Below are positions 13,616 to 32,061 of a stretch of 32,798 nt of DNA, piece after piece. The notes beneath the pieces are model-generated. The model had not been told where the DNA came from. It worked only from the letters and a program-made list of their open reading frames with translations, and ran no database searches. The stretch lies in assembly GCF_900105345.1 (NCBI RefSeq), contig NZ_FNSN01000007.1:1-32798 (forward strand), written 5' to 3'. Source of the stretch: Arthrobacter woluwensis. GTDB taxonomy: Bacteria > Actinomycetota > Actinomycetes > Actinomycetales > Micrococcaceae. The translations under genes and the position numbers were made by a program. Each line of letters starts with the position of its first letter. Position 1 is the stretch's first letter.

Positions 13616-13900
13616 ATGGCTAAGAACCGTAGCGACGTCGTCGCCGAAGTTGCCAAGAAGGCTGACGTCAGCCAGGCTTCCGTCAACAACGTGCTGGATG
13701 CCCTGTTCGAGGTTTTCGAAGCTTCCGTCGCCGCCGGCGAGAAGATCACCATCCCGGGCTGGCTCGCCGTTGAGCGCACCGACCGTGCTGCTCGCACCGG
13801 CCGCAACCCGCAGACCGGCGAGACCATTCAGATCCCGGCCGGCCACAGCGTCAAGCTGACCGCAGGCTCCAAGCTGAAGGCTGCTGCTTCCAAGAAGTAA
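13616..13900 (+). CDS. hup: HU-family DNA-binding protein
   Basis: A 94-residue nucleoid protein. MAKNRSDVVAEVAKKADVS starts the helical dimer body, and the DNA-binding arm carries the intercalating proline in RNPQTGE (63-69), followed by the IPAGHSVKLTAG strand. It is the short actinobacterial form with a brief lysine tail, lacking the long Ala/Lys C-terminal domain of mycobacterial HupB. It binds and bends DNA without sequence specificity. A strong ribosome site (AGGAGG, 7 nt spacing) precedes ATG 13616. It sits alone between a 196-nt intergenic region, where I see no convincing -10/-35 pair, and its own terminator. It encodes a highly expressed protein type, and its AAG-rich, C-ending codons fit that. 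Confidence 0.96.
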   Translation: MAKNRSDVVAEVAKKADVSQASVNNVLDALFEVFEASVAAGEKITIPGWLAVERTDRAARTGRNPQTGETIQIPAGHSVKLTAGSKLKAAASKK

Positions 13901-13913
13901 GCTCCTTCGCTTC

Positions 13914-13945
13914 CTGAGGGCACCGGCATCCGCCGGTGCCCTCAG
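13914..13945 (+). terminator. HU gene terminator (copy B)
   Basis: Perfect 14-bp stem CTGAGGGCACCGGC / GCCGGTGCCCTCAG with loop ATCC, 13 nt after the HU stop, then ctgttt. It isolates HU from the methyltransferase gene 50 nt on. Confidence 0.92.
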
Positions 13946-13995
13946 CTGTTTAAGCCCGGGCACCTGGTGACGTCGTCACGGAGGAGGAAAGCGCG

Positions 13996-14628
13996 ATGCG
14001 GAGAAACGAAGCACGAACCGACGGTGAGGTCGTCGCGGCGTCCTATGACGCGGTGGCCGGCCTGTACATCGAGCTCTTCGGGGACGAGGAGCTCGCGGAC
14101 CCTCGGGATCTGGAGACGATCACGGCGTGGGCCGCGACGTGCGACGGTCCTGTGCTCGACGCCGGCTGCGGACCGGGGCACTGGACTGCGGCCCTGGCGC
14201 GGCGAGGGGTGGAGGTCGCGGGCGTCGATCTCTCGGCGGAGTTCCTGGAGCACGCACGACGCCTGTACCCGGCCCTGTCCTTCCAGTCGGCCGATGTCCG
14301 CAGGCTCCCGTCGAGGGACGGCTCGTGGGCGGGGGTGCTGGCATGGTTCTCGCTCATTCATCTCGATCCTGTGGACGTGCGCGCTGTCCTCGCCGAGGTG
14401 CATCGTGTGCTCGCTCCCGGAGGAAGAATCCTGATCGGCTTCTTCGCGGGTGAAGGTGACGAACCGCTGCCCTTTGCGCATCAGGTGGCGCCGGCGTGGT
14501 CGTGGCCGGGTGAATGGGTCGAGGAACAGCTGGTCCTCGCGGGGTTCAGGCCGAGGGGCGCCACGGTACGGGGCGCCAGCGGAACGCAGCGGGCACTGGG
14601 TCATTGCGAGGCCGTCAGGGTGCCCTGA
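13996..14628 (+). CDS. Class I SAM-dependent methyltransferase
   Basis: A 210-residue Rossmann-like methyltransferase. Motif I is VLDAGCGPG (53-61), the acidic residue at the end of beta-2 is D78 in VAGVDLS, motif II region is ADVRRLP (99-105), then FSLIHLDP (118-125) and the post-motif LAPGGRILIGF (139-149). The SYDAVAGLYIELFG start (16-29) is typical of ubiE/type-11-like small-molecule methyltransferases of actinobacteria. No substrate can be named. The ribosome site GGAGGAGG lies 8 nt before ATG 13996. The gene lies between the HU terminator and the rrn promoters. The hairpin GGTGCC-CTGA-GGCACC (14619-14634) straddles its stop and may be a weak terminator, so some read-through into rrn is possible. 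Confidence 0.9.
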   Translation: MRRNEARTDGEVVAASYDAVAGLYIELFGDEELADPRDLETITAWAATCDGPVLDAGCGPGHWTAALARRGVEVAGVDLSAEFLEHARRLYPALSFQSADVRRLPSRDGSWAGVLAWFSLIHLDPVDVRAVLAEVHRVLAPGGRILIGFFAGEGDEPLPFAHQVAPAWSWPGEWVEEQLVLAGFRPRGATVRGASGTQRALGHCEAVRVP

Positions 14629-14634
14629 GGCACC
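14619..14634 (+). terminator. Small hairpin at methyltransferase stop
   Basis: GGTGCC-CTGA-GGCACC, a perfect 6-bp stem with the TGA stop in the loop and no T-run. It could be a weak terminator between the methyltransferase gene and the rrn P1 promoter 15 nt downstream. Confidence 0.3.
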
Positions 14635-14648
14635 GTCTGGGGCAGGGC

Positions 14649-14677
14649 TTGCGGAGTCCTCCAGAAGTGTGTAGAGT
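14649..14677 (+). promoter_or_regulatory. rrn promoter P1 (copy B)
   Basis: TTGCGG-N17-TAGAGT, good spacing for the main sigma factor, about 370 nt before 16S and directly behind the methyltransferase gene. Confidence 0.7.
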
Positions 14678-14795
14678 AGATCGGGTTGCCGGGCCGGTTG
14701 TGCTGGTTCTGGTGGCGGTCTTCGATTCTCATTCCTTTGATTTCATTCACCATTTTCGGGTGCTTTTTTGTGGTGCCTTTGGTGTTTGTTTTTGT

Positions 14796-14807
14796 GAATT
14801 CGAATTC
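14796..14807. promoter_or_regulatory. 12-bp palindrome upstream of rrn P2
   Basis: GAATTCGAATTC, a perfect palindrome in the AT-rich stretch 33 bp before the P2 -35 box. It is also present at 4687-4698. It could be a binding site for a nucleoid or regulatory protein, or an UP-element-like region. Confidence 0.35.
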
Positions 14808-14840
14808 TGGTTGGATGGTTTATCCGGCCGGGGAGCGGAT

Positions 14841-14870
14841 TTGCGAAAGGGAAAGCTGATGGGTTAGGAT
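14841..14870 (+). promoter_or_regulatory. rrn promoter P2 (copy B)
   Basis: TTGCGA-N18-TAGGAT, second promoter-like pair of the rrn leader. Both rrn promoters share TTGCG as the -35 box. Confidence 0.65.
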
Positions 14871-14932
14871 TGAAGGGTTGCGGCGGGAAAGCCTGGAGGA
14901 ATTGCTCCGGTGAGTATCGCAGAGCAGTCTGT

Positions 14933-14950
14933 TGTTTGAGAACTCAATAG
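14933..14950 (+). promoter_or_regulatory. rrn leader antitermination element (copy B)
   Basis: TGTTTGAGAACTCAATAG, 94 nt before mature 16S. The same core recurs in the spacer at 16986-17003 with GCATAG at the end, as expected for Nus-dependent antitermination renewed between 16S and 23S. Confidence 0.7.
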
Positions 14951-15043
14951 TGTGTCATGTTTTTTTGATACCAATGTTTTTTTGGTAATCACTGATTTCA
15001 CCGCCCCTGTGGTGGATTGGTGTTTGCTGGGTTTTGAATTTCT

Positions 15044-20222
<5,179 letters not shown>

Positions 20223-20443
20223 CACACCACACCCCCCCGGGTGTGGGTGAAAGAACTGTGCTACGCGTCCACCATGCGGTCCCCAAACAACAAACCCACC
20301 AGTTTGACCCGAGGGAACCAGATAATTGAATAAGCAACACCACCACCCCCACAAGGGATCCACTGGTTGGTGTTGCGTGTCACGGAAACGATCCAGTGAC
20401 CCTTACAAACCAACCCCCACCCCCTGGTGGGGAGTTTGAAAGA

Positions 20444-20562
20444 GTTACGGCGGTCATAGCGTGGGGGAAACGCCCGGTCCCATTCCGAACCCGGAAGCTA
20501 AGACCCACAGCGCCGATGGTACTGCACTCGCGAGGGTGTGGGAGAGTAGGACACCGCCGGAC
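20444..20562 (+). rRNA. rrf: 5S rRNA (copy C)
   Basis: 119 nt, identical to the copy at 10330. Confidence 0.96.
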
Positions 20563-20574
20563 ACAACCACCCAG

Positions 20575-20657
20575 GATGGCCCGAGCAACGACGCCCGGGC
20601 CATCACTGCACCACCAACAAAACAGCCCCCACCACCAACACGAGCACGGGGGCTGTT
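20575..20657. terminator. rrn terminator, likely bidirectional (copy C)
   Basis: Same double hairpin as at 10461-10543, 32 nt from the phosphotransferase stop. Confidence 0.85.
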
Positions 20658-20689
20658 CGCCTTTAACCGGCATCCCAGCACGCCACCAA

Positions 20690-21586
20690 CTACCACCCCA
20701 CAAGCCGCCCCAACGTGGACCGACCGAGCTCGGCCATCGACGGATTCGACTCCCGGTAGTACCAGACGAGGCCGATCGCCTGCTCGAAAGCCCAGCCCGC
20801 TCCTCGCTCCCACTCCTCGTCGCCGACGCCGAGCCGCTCACGTAAGCGCCGGCGTCGTCGTTCATCCAGCAGGTGCCAGGCAGCGACCAGGTCGAGTGCG
20901 GGATCGGCCGGGCCGAATCCGCCGGTGTCGAGGACTCCGCTCAGGCGTTCGCCGTCGACCAGAATATTCGCCGGAATCAGGTCCCCGTGGTTCATCACGT
21001 CGGCGCCGGCCGGCGACAGGGTACGGAAGTGCTCCCATAGCTTCCTGAGCGGCCCGACGTCCAGCAATCCGTGGCTCTGCCGGAGGCATTCTTCGACCCA
21101 TCCGTCGTGTTCTTGCAGGACACCGCCTCGTCCCGTCCCGGCGAAGGTTCTCCCGCCGGTGGAGTGGAGTCTCAGCGCGGTGATGAGATCCGCGAGGTCT
21201 TCGGCGAAGCCGTCCGAGCTCTCATGGCTGTGCGGCGAGGGGGTGACGCCCGGGAGCCAGCTCTGCAGGCTCCACCCGCTGGGGCAGGTCACCGACGGTT
21301 CCGCGATGCCGAGAGGGCGTGGACCGGGGAAGGGCGACGCCTGGAGGAACTCCTCCATGGCACTCGCCTCATGCGCCGGCGTCGGGTCAGGGCCGTTCAC
21401 ATCATGAGCCAGCAGCGGGAAGCGGGCTGCCGCCTCCTCTCCGACGCGGAAGATCGCGTTGACCGTCCCGGAGGTGTCGAGCCGGCGAATGACGTGACCG
21501 CGATACTCCGGAAACCGCTGGGCGATGAGGAACGCGGCGTCCTCCTCGCTGAGGACGAGCTGGTTCTCATGCATCATCACGGACAT
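20690..21586 (-). CDS. Aminoglycoside phosphotransferase-family protein (copy C, intact)
   Basis: Second intact copy of the 298-residue kinase-like protein, exactly 10114 nt from the gene at 10576 and with the same translation (HGDLIPAN loop at 200-207, D220). It is the last protein gene of copy C before indels begin at about 21790. The same doubt about the start codon applies: a ribosome site abuts ATG 21586, and GTG or ATG codons 3-4 are better spaced. Confidence 0.9.
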   Translation of the reverse strand: MSVMMHENQLVLSEEDAAFLIAQRFPEYRGHVIRRLDTSGTVNAIFRVGEEAAARFPLLAHDVNGPDPTPAHEASAMEEFLQASPFPGPRPLGIAEPSVTCPSGWSLQSWLPGVTPSPHSHESSDGFAEDLADLITALRLHSTGGRTFAGTGRGGVLQEHDGWVEECLRQSHGLLDVGPLRKLWEHFRTLSPAGADVMNHGDLIPANILVDGERLSGVLDTGGFGPADPALDLVAAWHLLDERRRRRLRERLGVGDEEWERGAGWAFEQAIGLVWYYRESNPSMAELGRSTLGRLVGW

Positions 21587-21652
21587 CCCTCCTCAACGCG
21601 GCGGGAGCGGCCTCCCTTCGTCAGCCAACCACGATACGTCCGCCCTCTCAAC

Positions 21653-21669
21653 TGTTGCACTGCGCAACA
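21653..21669. promoter_or_regulatory. Operator-like palindrome in divergent promoter (copy C)
   Basis: TGTTGC-ACTGC-GCAACA, as at 11539. The companion CTATG-GTG-CATAG lies at 21683-21695. Confidence 0.55.
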
Positions 21670-21718
21670 AAAGAGGCGTAAGCTATGGTGCATAGCGCAA
21701 CTAGTGATGGAGGTCGAC

Positions 21719-22654
21719 ATGTTCGACTCGCTCCTCGTCCTACGCCTCGCGGCGGGAGACGTCATCAGGATTCCTCTCACGTCCGTCCCCGCCAGGAAAC
21801 CTTCTCCACCTTCGTGAAGGAGGCCGGTCCCTGTCCGGACGGCATCGCGATCGACGGAGACACCGTGTATTGGACGACCATGGGCGTTCCATCGGTGGTC
21901 CCGGGCCTCAGCGGCGAGGAAGGCCTCGACTACGGCAGCCGCAATGGTGGGATCAGTGGGGCCGCACTGGCGGACGGACGTTCTTTCGCCGTCGTCGAGC
22001 CCGGTGGGATCACCACCGGCAAGCAGCTGTGCGCCGACGGCGCGGGTCGCCTCTACTGGAGCGATCGCGAGGGATGCCGGATCTCCTCTGCCCGCACCGA
22101 CGGTTCGGATCTGCAGGACCTGGTGATCAACGCGCCGGACGGGTCCAAGGACCAGGAGTGCGTCGGGGTGGCGGTCGATGTGGAAGCCGGTTCCTTGTAC
22201 TGGACCCAGAAGGGCCCGCGAAGGGTGGACACGGCCGGATTTTCCGTGCGGGCCTCACTCTGGCGGAGGGCGAGGACGTCCGGTCGCGCAGCGACCTCGA
22301 GCTTCTCTGGCAGGACCTGCCGGAACCGATCGACCTGGAGATCCATGACGGATTCCTCTACTGGACCGACCGCGGCGCCGAACCGGCCGGCAACACCCTC
22401 AACCGGGCGCCGTTGCCGGCGCCCGGAGCGAAGGGCGCCGAGCCGAGATCCTCGCGCGGGGCTTCCGAGAGGCTATCGGCCTGGCGATCGACGGCGACGC
22501 GGGCGTCGCGTACGTCTCCGAGCTGGGCGGTCGCATCGTCGCCGTCGAGCTCCACCCCGCCGGGGAGGCAGCCGCGCCGCGCGTGGTCGCGGATCTCGGC
22601 ACCCCACTCTCAGGCCTGGCCGGCCTGAACAGCACTCACGAACAGCAGGACTGA
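21719..22654 (+). pseudogene. YWTD beta-propeller protein, copy C, three one-base deletions
   Basis: 936 nt against 939 in copy B. Single bases are missing near 21790 (GG to G), 22217 (CCCC to CCC) and 22444 (CCC to CC). The three losses sum to a codon, so the downstream frame is regained after shifted segments, and a long chimeric frame (21685-23589) runs through this gene into the next. It does not represent a real fused protein. Confidence 0.82.
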
Positions 22655-22663
22655 GGACCACTC

Positions 22664-23528
22664 ATGGCATACGACTTCACTTTCGATCAGATCCGCAACC
22701 GTCCCGTCACGGTCATCGGCGGGGCACCCTGGGCCGCAGGATCGCCTTGATGATGGCTTCCCGCGGCGGAACCGTCCGGATCTCCGATCCCCAGCAGGCA
22801 GTGGCGGAAGCCGCCGTGCAGTACGTCGCCGAGACCCTGCCCGGAGTCCTGTCCGAACGCGGCTCCGGTGAAGCGGGCACCGTCGTGGCCGCCAACGGCC
22901 TGGCGGACGCGCTCGAGGACGCCTGGCTGGTCATCGAAGCGGTTCCGGAACGACTCGAGATCAAAATTCCGCTCTGGGGAGAAGTGGACCGGCTCGCGCC
23001 GGACGACGCGATCTTCGCCACGAACTCCTCCTCGTACGCCTCACGTCTGATGGATGAGCGGATCCGGGACAAGTCGCGATTCTGCAATCTGCACTTCTAC
23101 ATGCCACCCGCGTCCAATGCGGCCGACGTGATGTCCGACGGCGAGACCGACCGTGCCGTGCTCGACACCCTTCTGAGGGTGCTGCCGGAGTTCGACGTGC
23201 ACCCGTTCGAGGCCCGCAAGGAGAGCACGGGGTTCATCTTCAACCGGGTATGGGCCGCGATCAAGCGCGAATCCCTCGCCGTGGTGGCCGAGGGCGTGGC
23301 CCGCCCCGAGGATGTGGACGCGATGTTCCGGCTCAACTGGCACATGCCCGTGGGCCCGTTCCAGATGATGGACGGAGTGGGTCTGGACGTGGTCCTCGAC
23401 ATCGAGGAGCACTACGCGCAGGAGAACCCGCACCTGGCGGAGGGCCGCGGACCCTCCTGCGTGAGTACGTGGAGGCGGGCAAACTGGGCCGCAAGACCGG
23501 CGAGGGCTTCTACCGCTACGACTCCTGA
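22664..23528 (+). pseudogene. 3-hydroxyacyl-CoA dehydrogenase-like gene, copy C, frameshifted
   Basis: 865 nt against 867. One G is lost in the run of the nucleotide-binding Gly motif (ggcggggcacc, about 22724) and one near 23444 (ggaggggcc to ggagggcc). The central part, including His144 and GFIFNR, is readable in one frame, but start and end are shifted. Both losses are in G runs. Confidence 0.82.
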
Positions 23529-23722
23529 GACACCGCCGGACGGGGGTCCCCACGCCCGGATGTGTCTGATTTGGACCGGAACCGGGTGAGATCGAGCAAA
23601 AAACACCGAAAACACGCGGGATTTGCGACTCTGGGCCGTCAGGACTGGTAAGTTTCAGAACAGTGGTTCCCGCGCGAACCGCGTGGTAATTCCAAGTAGT
23701 CGATACGTCCAGGAGGACACCC

Positions 23723-24006
23723 ATGGCTAAGAACCGTAGCGACGTCGTCGCCGAAGTTGCCAAGAAGGCTGACGTCAGCCAGGCTTCCGTCAACAACGTG
23801 CTGGATGCCCTGTTCGAGGTTTTCGAAGCTTCCGTCGCCGCCGGCGAGAAGATCACCATCCCGGGCTGGCTCGCCGTTGAGCGCACCGACCGTGCTGCTC
23901 GCACCGGCCGCAACCCGCAGACCGGCGAGACCATTCAGATCCCGGCCGGCCACAGCGTCAAGCTGACCGCAGCTCCAAGCTGAAGGCTGCTGCTTCCAAG
24001 AAGTAA
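23723..24006 (+). pseudogene. HU DNA-binding protein, copy C, frameshifted near the end
   Basis: 284 nt against 285. A G is missing in gcaggctcc (about 23971), so the first 82 residues are correct and the last dozen are replaced by a short premature end. Start, ribosome site and terminator are intact. Confidence 0.86.
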
Positions 24007-24019
24007 GCTCCTTCGCTTC

Positions 24020-24051
24020 CTGAGGGCACCGGCATCCGCCGGTGCCCTCAG
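24020..24051 (+). terminator. HU gene terminator (copy C)
   Basis: Same perfect 14-bp stem and ATCC loop as in the other copies. Confidence 0.9.
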
Positions 24052-24101
24052 CTGTTTAAGCCCGGGCACCTGGTGACGTCGTCACGGAGGAGGAAAGCGC
24101 G

Positions 24102-24720
24102 ATGCGGAGAAACGAAGCACGAACCGACGGTGAGGTCGTCGCGGCGTCCTATGACGCGGTGGCCGGCCTGTACATCGAGCTCTTCGGGACGAGGAGCTCG
24201 CGGACCCTCGGATCTGGAGACGATCACGGCGTGGGCCGCGACGTGCGACGGTCCTGTGCTCGACGCCGGCTGCGGACGGGCACTGGACTGCGGCCCTGGC
24301 GCGGCGAGGGGTGGAGGTCGCGGGCGTCGATCTCTCGGCGGAGTTCCTGGAGCACGCACGACGCCTGTACCGCCCTGTCCTTCCAGTCGGCCGATGTCCG
24401 CAGGCTCCCGTCGAGGACGGCTCGTGGCGGGGTGCTGGCATGGTTCTCGCTCATTCATCTCGATCCTGTGGACGTGCGCGCTGTCCTCGCCGAGGTGCAT
24501 CGTGTGCTCGCTCCCGGAGGAAGAATCCTGATCGGCTTCTTCGCGGTGAAGGTGACGAACCGCTGCCCTTTGCGCATCAGGTGGCGCCGGCGTGGTCGTG
24601 GCCGGTGAATGGGTCGAGGAACAGCTGGTCCTCGCGGGTTCAGGCCGAGGGGCGCCACGGTACGGGGCGCCAGCGGAACGCACGGGCACTGGGTCATTGC
24701 GAGGCCGTCAGGGTGCCTGA
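24102..24720 (+). pseudogene. Class I SAM methyltransferase, copy C, heavily frameshifted
   Basis: 619 nt against 633, i.e. about 14 bases lost, nearly all from G or C runs (for example near 24188, 24210, 24278, 24371, 24414, 24428, 24546, 24605 and 24638). Motif I (GCGPG) is itself damaged. This is the densest error cluster in a protein gene here. Indels this dense, confined to runs, are not how genes decay. Confidence 0.82.
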
Positions 24721-24739
24721 GGCACCGTCTGGGCAGGGC

Positions 24740-24768
24740 TTGCGGAGTCCTCCAGAAGTGTGTAGAGT
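24740..24768 (+). promoter_or_regulatory. rrn promoter P1 (copy C)
   Basis: TTGCGG-N17-TAGAGT, intact. Confidence 0.68.
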
Positions 24769-24925
24769 AGATCGGGTTGCCGGCCGGTTGTGCTGGTTCT
24801 GTGCGGTCTTCGATTCTCATTCCTTTGATTCATTCACCATTTTCGGGTGCTTTTTTGTGGTGCCTTTGGTGTTTGTTTTGTGAATTCGAATTCTGGTTGG
24901 ATGGTTTATCCGCCGGGGAGCGGAT

Positions 24926-24955
24926 TTGCGAAAGGGAAAGCTGATGGGTTAGGAT
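24926..24955 (+). promoter_or_regulatory. rrn promoter P2 (copy C)
   Basis: TTGCGA-N18-TAGGAT, intact although several bases around it are lost. Confidence 0.62.
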
Positions 24956-25016
24956 TGAAGGGTTGCGGCGGGAAAGCCTGGAGGAATGCTCCGGTGAGTA
25001 TCGCAGAGCAGTCTGT

Positions 25017-25034
25017 TGTTTGAGAACTCAATAG
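25017..25034 (+). promoter_or_regulatory. rrn leader antitermination element (copy C)
   Basis: TGTTTGAGAACTCAATAG, intact. Confidence 0.7.
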
Positions 25035-25124
25035 TGTGTCATGTTTTTTGATACCAATGTTTTTTTGGTAATCACTGATTTCACCGCCCTGTGGTGGATT
25101 GGTGTTTGCTGGGTTTGAATTTCT

Positions 25125-30275
<5,151 letters not shown>

Positions 30276-30495
30276 CACACCACACCCCCCCGGGTGTGGG
30301 TGAAAGAACTGTGCTACGCGTCCACCATGCGGTCCCCAAACAACAAACCCACCAGTTTGACCGAGGGAACCAGATAATTGAATAAGCAACACCACCACCC
30401 CCACAAGGGATCCACTGGTTGGTGTTGCGTGTCACGGAAACGATCCAGTGACCCTTACAAACCAACCCCCACCCCCTGGTGGGGAGTTTGAAAGA

Positions 30496-30614
30496 GTTAC
30501 GGCGGTCATAGCGTGGGGGAAACGCCCGGTCCCATTCCGAACCCGGAAGCTAAGACCCACAGCGCCGATGGTACTGCACTCGCGAGGGTGTGGGAGAGTA
30601 GGACACCGCCGGAC
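30496..30614 (+). rRNA. rrf: 5S rRNA (fourth copy)
   Basis: 119 nt, same as at 10330 and 20444. It closes the last rrn operon of the array. Confidence 0.96.
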
Positions 30615-30626
30615 ACAACCACCCAG

Positions 30627-30708
30627 GATGGCCCGAGCAACGACGCCCGGCCATCACTGCACCACCAACAAAACAGCCCCCACCACCAACACGAGCACGG
30701 GGGCTGTT
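30627..30708 (+). terminator. rrn terminator (fourth copy)
   Basis: Same double hairpin as after the other 5S genes, with one G missing in the first stem (cgcccggccatc). Here no phosphotransferase gene follows; the shared sequence ends 11 nt later. Confidence 0.85.
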
Positions 30709-30763
30709 CGCCTTTAACCACCCACCCGGGCCGGGGCCCACACCCACCCCCCACCCCAAAACC

Positions 30764-30789
30764 ACAGCCCCCACACCCACAGGGGCTGT
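30764..30789 (+). terminator. Second rrn-type terminator, only after the last rrn
   Basis: ACAGCCCC / GGGGCTGT stem followed by ccgcgtttaac. It resembles the first terminator in stem and tail (cgccttt versus cgcgttt), so it looks like a duplicated and diverged version. It is absent downstream of the rrn operons that precede the phosphotransferase gene. Confidence 0.75.
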
Positions 30790-30936
30790 CCGCGTTTAAC
30801 CGGCCACCCAGCAGACTGATCACACCCCCACCCCACCGGACCAGCAGAGGGGTGGAGCCCGCCCCACAAGAGACGGGCACCACCGATCCGGCACCACGCC
30901 GGATGACACGACGGAACAGCCGAGGTCAGCCCGGCA
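30790..30936. other. Unique intergenic DNA after the array
   Basis: Between the last rrn terminators and the 3' end of the patatin gene I see no gene with family resemblance. The stretch includes an inverted repeat ATCCGGC-N5-GCCGGAT at 30886-30904, 32 nt beyond the patatin stop. It may be the terminator of that gene but has no T-run. Confidence 0.5.
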
Positions 30937-31880
30937 TCACACCGGTGCGGACGCGCCCCAGAACGGCGCCAGCTCTCGGCGAGGCGTTTGCCCTGCTCGA
31001 ATCCGGCCCGCGCCGCGTCCGGACGCAAGCCGATGTTCATGGCATTGGCGCGAAGAGGTCCTCCGCCTCCGCCTCAGGTGAGATGACCTCCACCGTGCTG
31101 CCGGCGTCGCGCAGTTCCTTGACCTGCGCATCAAGGTGCTGGCCCCACTCCAGGGGAGTGCGAGTGCGGCCGCCGAACGGGGAGAGGACCAGAAACCCGG
31201 GCATGGCCTGCGGCGAGGTCGGCGTTCTCATTGCGCCGGTAGCCGCCGTCGATGTATCGCTTGTCCCCGACGGGACAAGCGAAGCCGCTGGAAAACTGGC
31301 GGCCACGGCGTCGGCAAGGGACACGCCGCTGTCACGGGTGAAGACGGTGGGCTCGCCGGTGCTCGCGTCCACGGCGGTCAGCAGGATCCGTTGTTCCGGC
31401 CACTGCTGGCTCGGCAGGCGCGACGCGACCGTCTCCCGCCAGCGGGCGTGGACGTCCCGGTCGGAGGAAGCCGGAAGCTCCAGCGCGCCGGCACCCATCC
31501 GGCGTCGCATGTCGGCGGCGTCGTGGGAAGCGGAGATGATGCTGTCCGTGCGCTCCAGGTGATTGATGGTGGATCCTGCCAGCCGCGACGACCCGCTTCC
31601 GGCGGCTGAGGCCGGCGGACGGGAAGCGGTGTCAGGGAGGCCTCGTAGAGCTCGGCCGGATCCGCTCCGGTCAGTTGCGCGGCGGCCGTGGCGCCGGCGG
31701 AGGTGCCGATGATCAGATCGGCGTCGGTGACGGTGAGGCCCGCGTCGGCCAGGCCGGCGATCACGCCGAGGAGCCAGGCGTTGCCGGTGGACCCGCCCCT
31801 CCGAGTACGAGCGCGCGGCCGCCCGAAGGGTTGGAGGCGCGGGTGGCTGCGGGAGAATCAGAAGAAATGTCGTGATGCAT
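30937..31880 (-). pseudogene. Patatin-like phospholipase family protein, frameshifted as read
   Basis: The pieces of one serine acyl-hydrolase of the patatin family lie in order but in several frames. The start ATG (31880) gives MHHDISSDSPAATRASNPSG, then RALVLGGGGSTGNAWLLG once one G is restored near 31799. IIGTSAGATAAAQ carries the GxSxG nucleophile. The frame shifts near 31622, then DMRRRMGAGALELP and ILLTAVDASTGEPTVFTRDSG follow. After a shift near 31285 comes DKRYIDGGYRRNENADLA, with the catalytic Asp of DGG. It returns near 31195 to VLSPFGGRTRTPLEWG and ends after further breaks near 31046 and 30960. Corrected length is about 315 residues, normal for actinobacterial members. The oxyanion Gly motif and both catalytic residues are present, so the gene is probably intact in the organism, a cytoplasmic lipid acyl hydrolase. 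Exact break positions are approximate. Confidence 0.82.
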
Positions 31881-31922
31881 GGGAGTCGCCTTTCGCGAAA
31901 TGCCTGTGTGGCGCTCCCAGGG

Positions 31923-31939
31923 GCGGCTGCGTCAGCCGC
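31923..31939 (-). promoter_or_regulatory. Hairpin over the stop of the possible leader ORF
   Basis: GCGGCTG-ACG-CAGCCGC on the minus strand, a perfect 7-bp stem containing the leader ORF stop codon, 43 nt before the patatin start. No T-run follows. Confidence 0.4.
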
Positions 31940-31985
31940 GGAATCGTGGGCGGAGGGGAGCGCCCATTGCGGATACTGCGTACAT
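31932..31985 (-). CDS. Possible 17-codon leader ORF upstream of patatin gene
   Basis: ATG at 31985 is preceded by AGGAGGTG with 6 nt spacing, the best ribosome site in the tail region. The frame reads MYAVSAMGAPLRPRFRG and stops. The patatin start lies 51 nt further down. It may be a leader peptide or upstream ORF. Alternatively, because single-base errors are frequent here, it may be the true start of a longer protein whose frame is broken. The peptide itself resembles nothing I know. Confidence 0.35.
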   Translation of the reverse strand: MYAVSAMGAPLRPRFRG

Positions 31986-32061
31986 GGGTCTCACCTCCTG
32001 TGATTCGTTCACGATCAGTGGAATCGTCGCATACCGACGACGGTGAAGCAACAGACGCGAC

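Noticed and set aside
13966-14604. Minus-strand frame of about 220 codons opposite the methyltransferase gene
   Set aside because: It is a shadow of the methyltransferase codons. The plus-strand frame has the SAM-binding motifs and a strong ribosome site.
21685-23589. 634-codon open frame that seems to fuse the YWTD protein and the dehydrogenase
   Set aside because: It starts out of frame with the real YWTD gene and stays open only because one-base deletions at about 21790, 22217, 22444, 22724 and 23444 move it between frames. Copy B shows two separate genes with a stop and start 9 nt apart.
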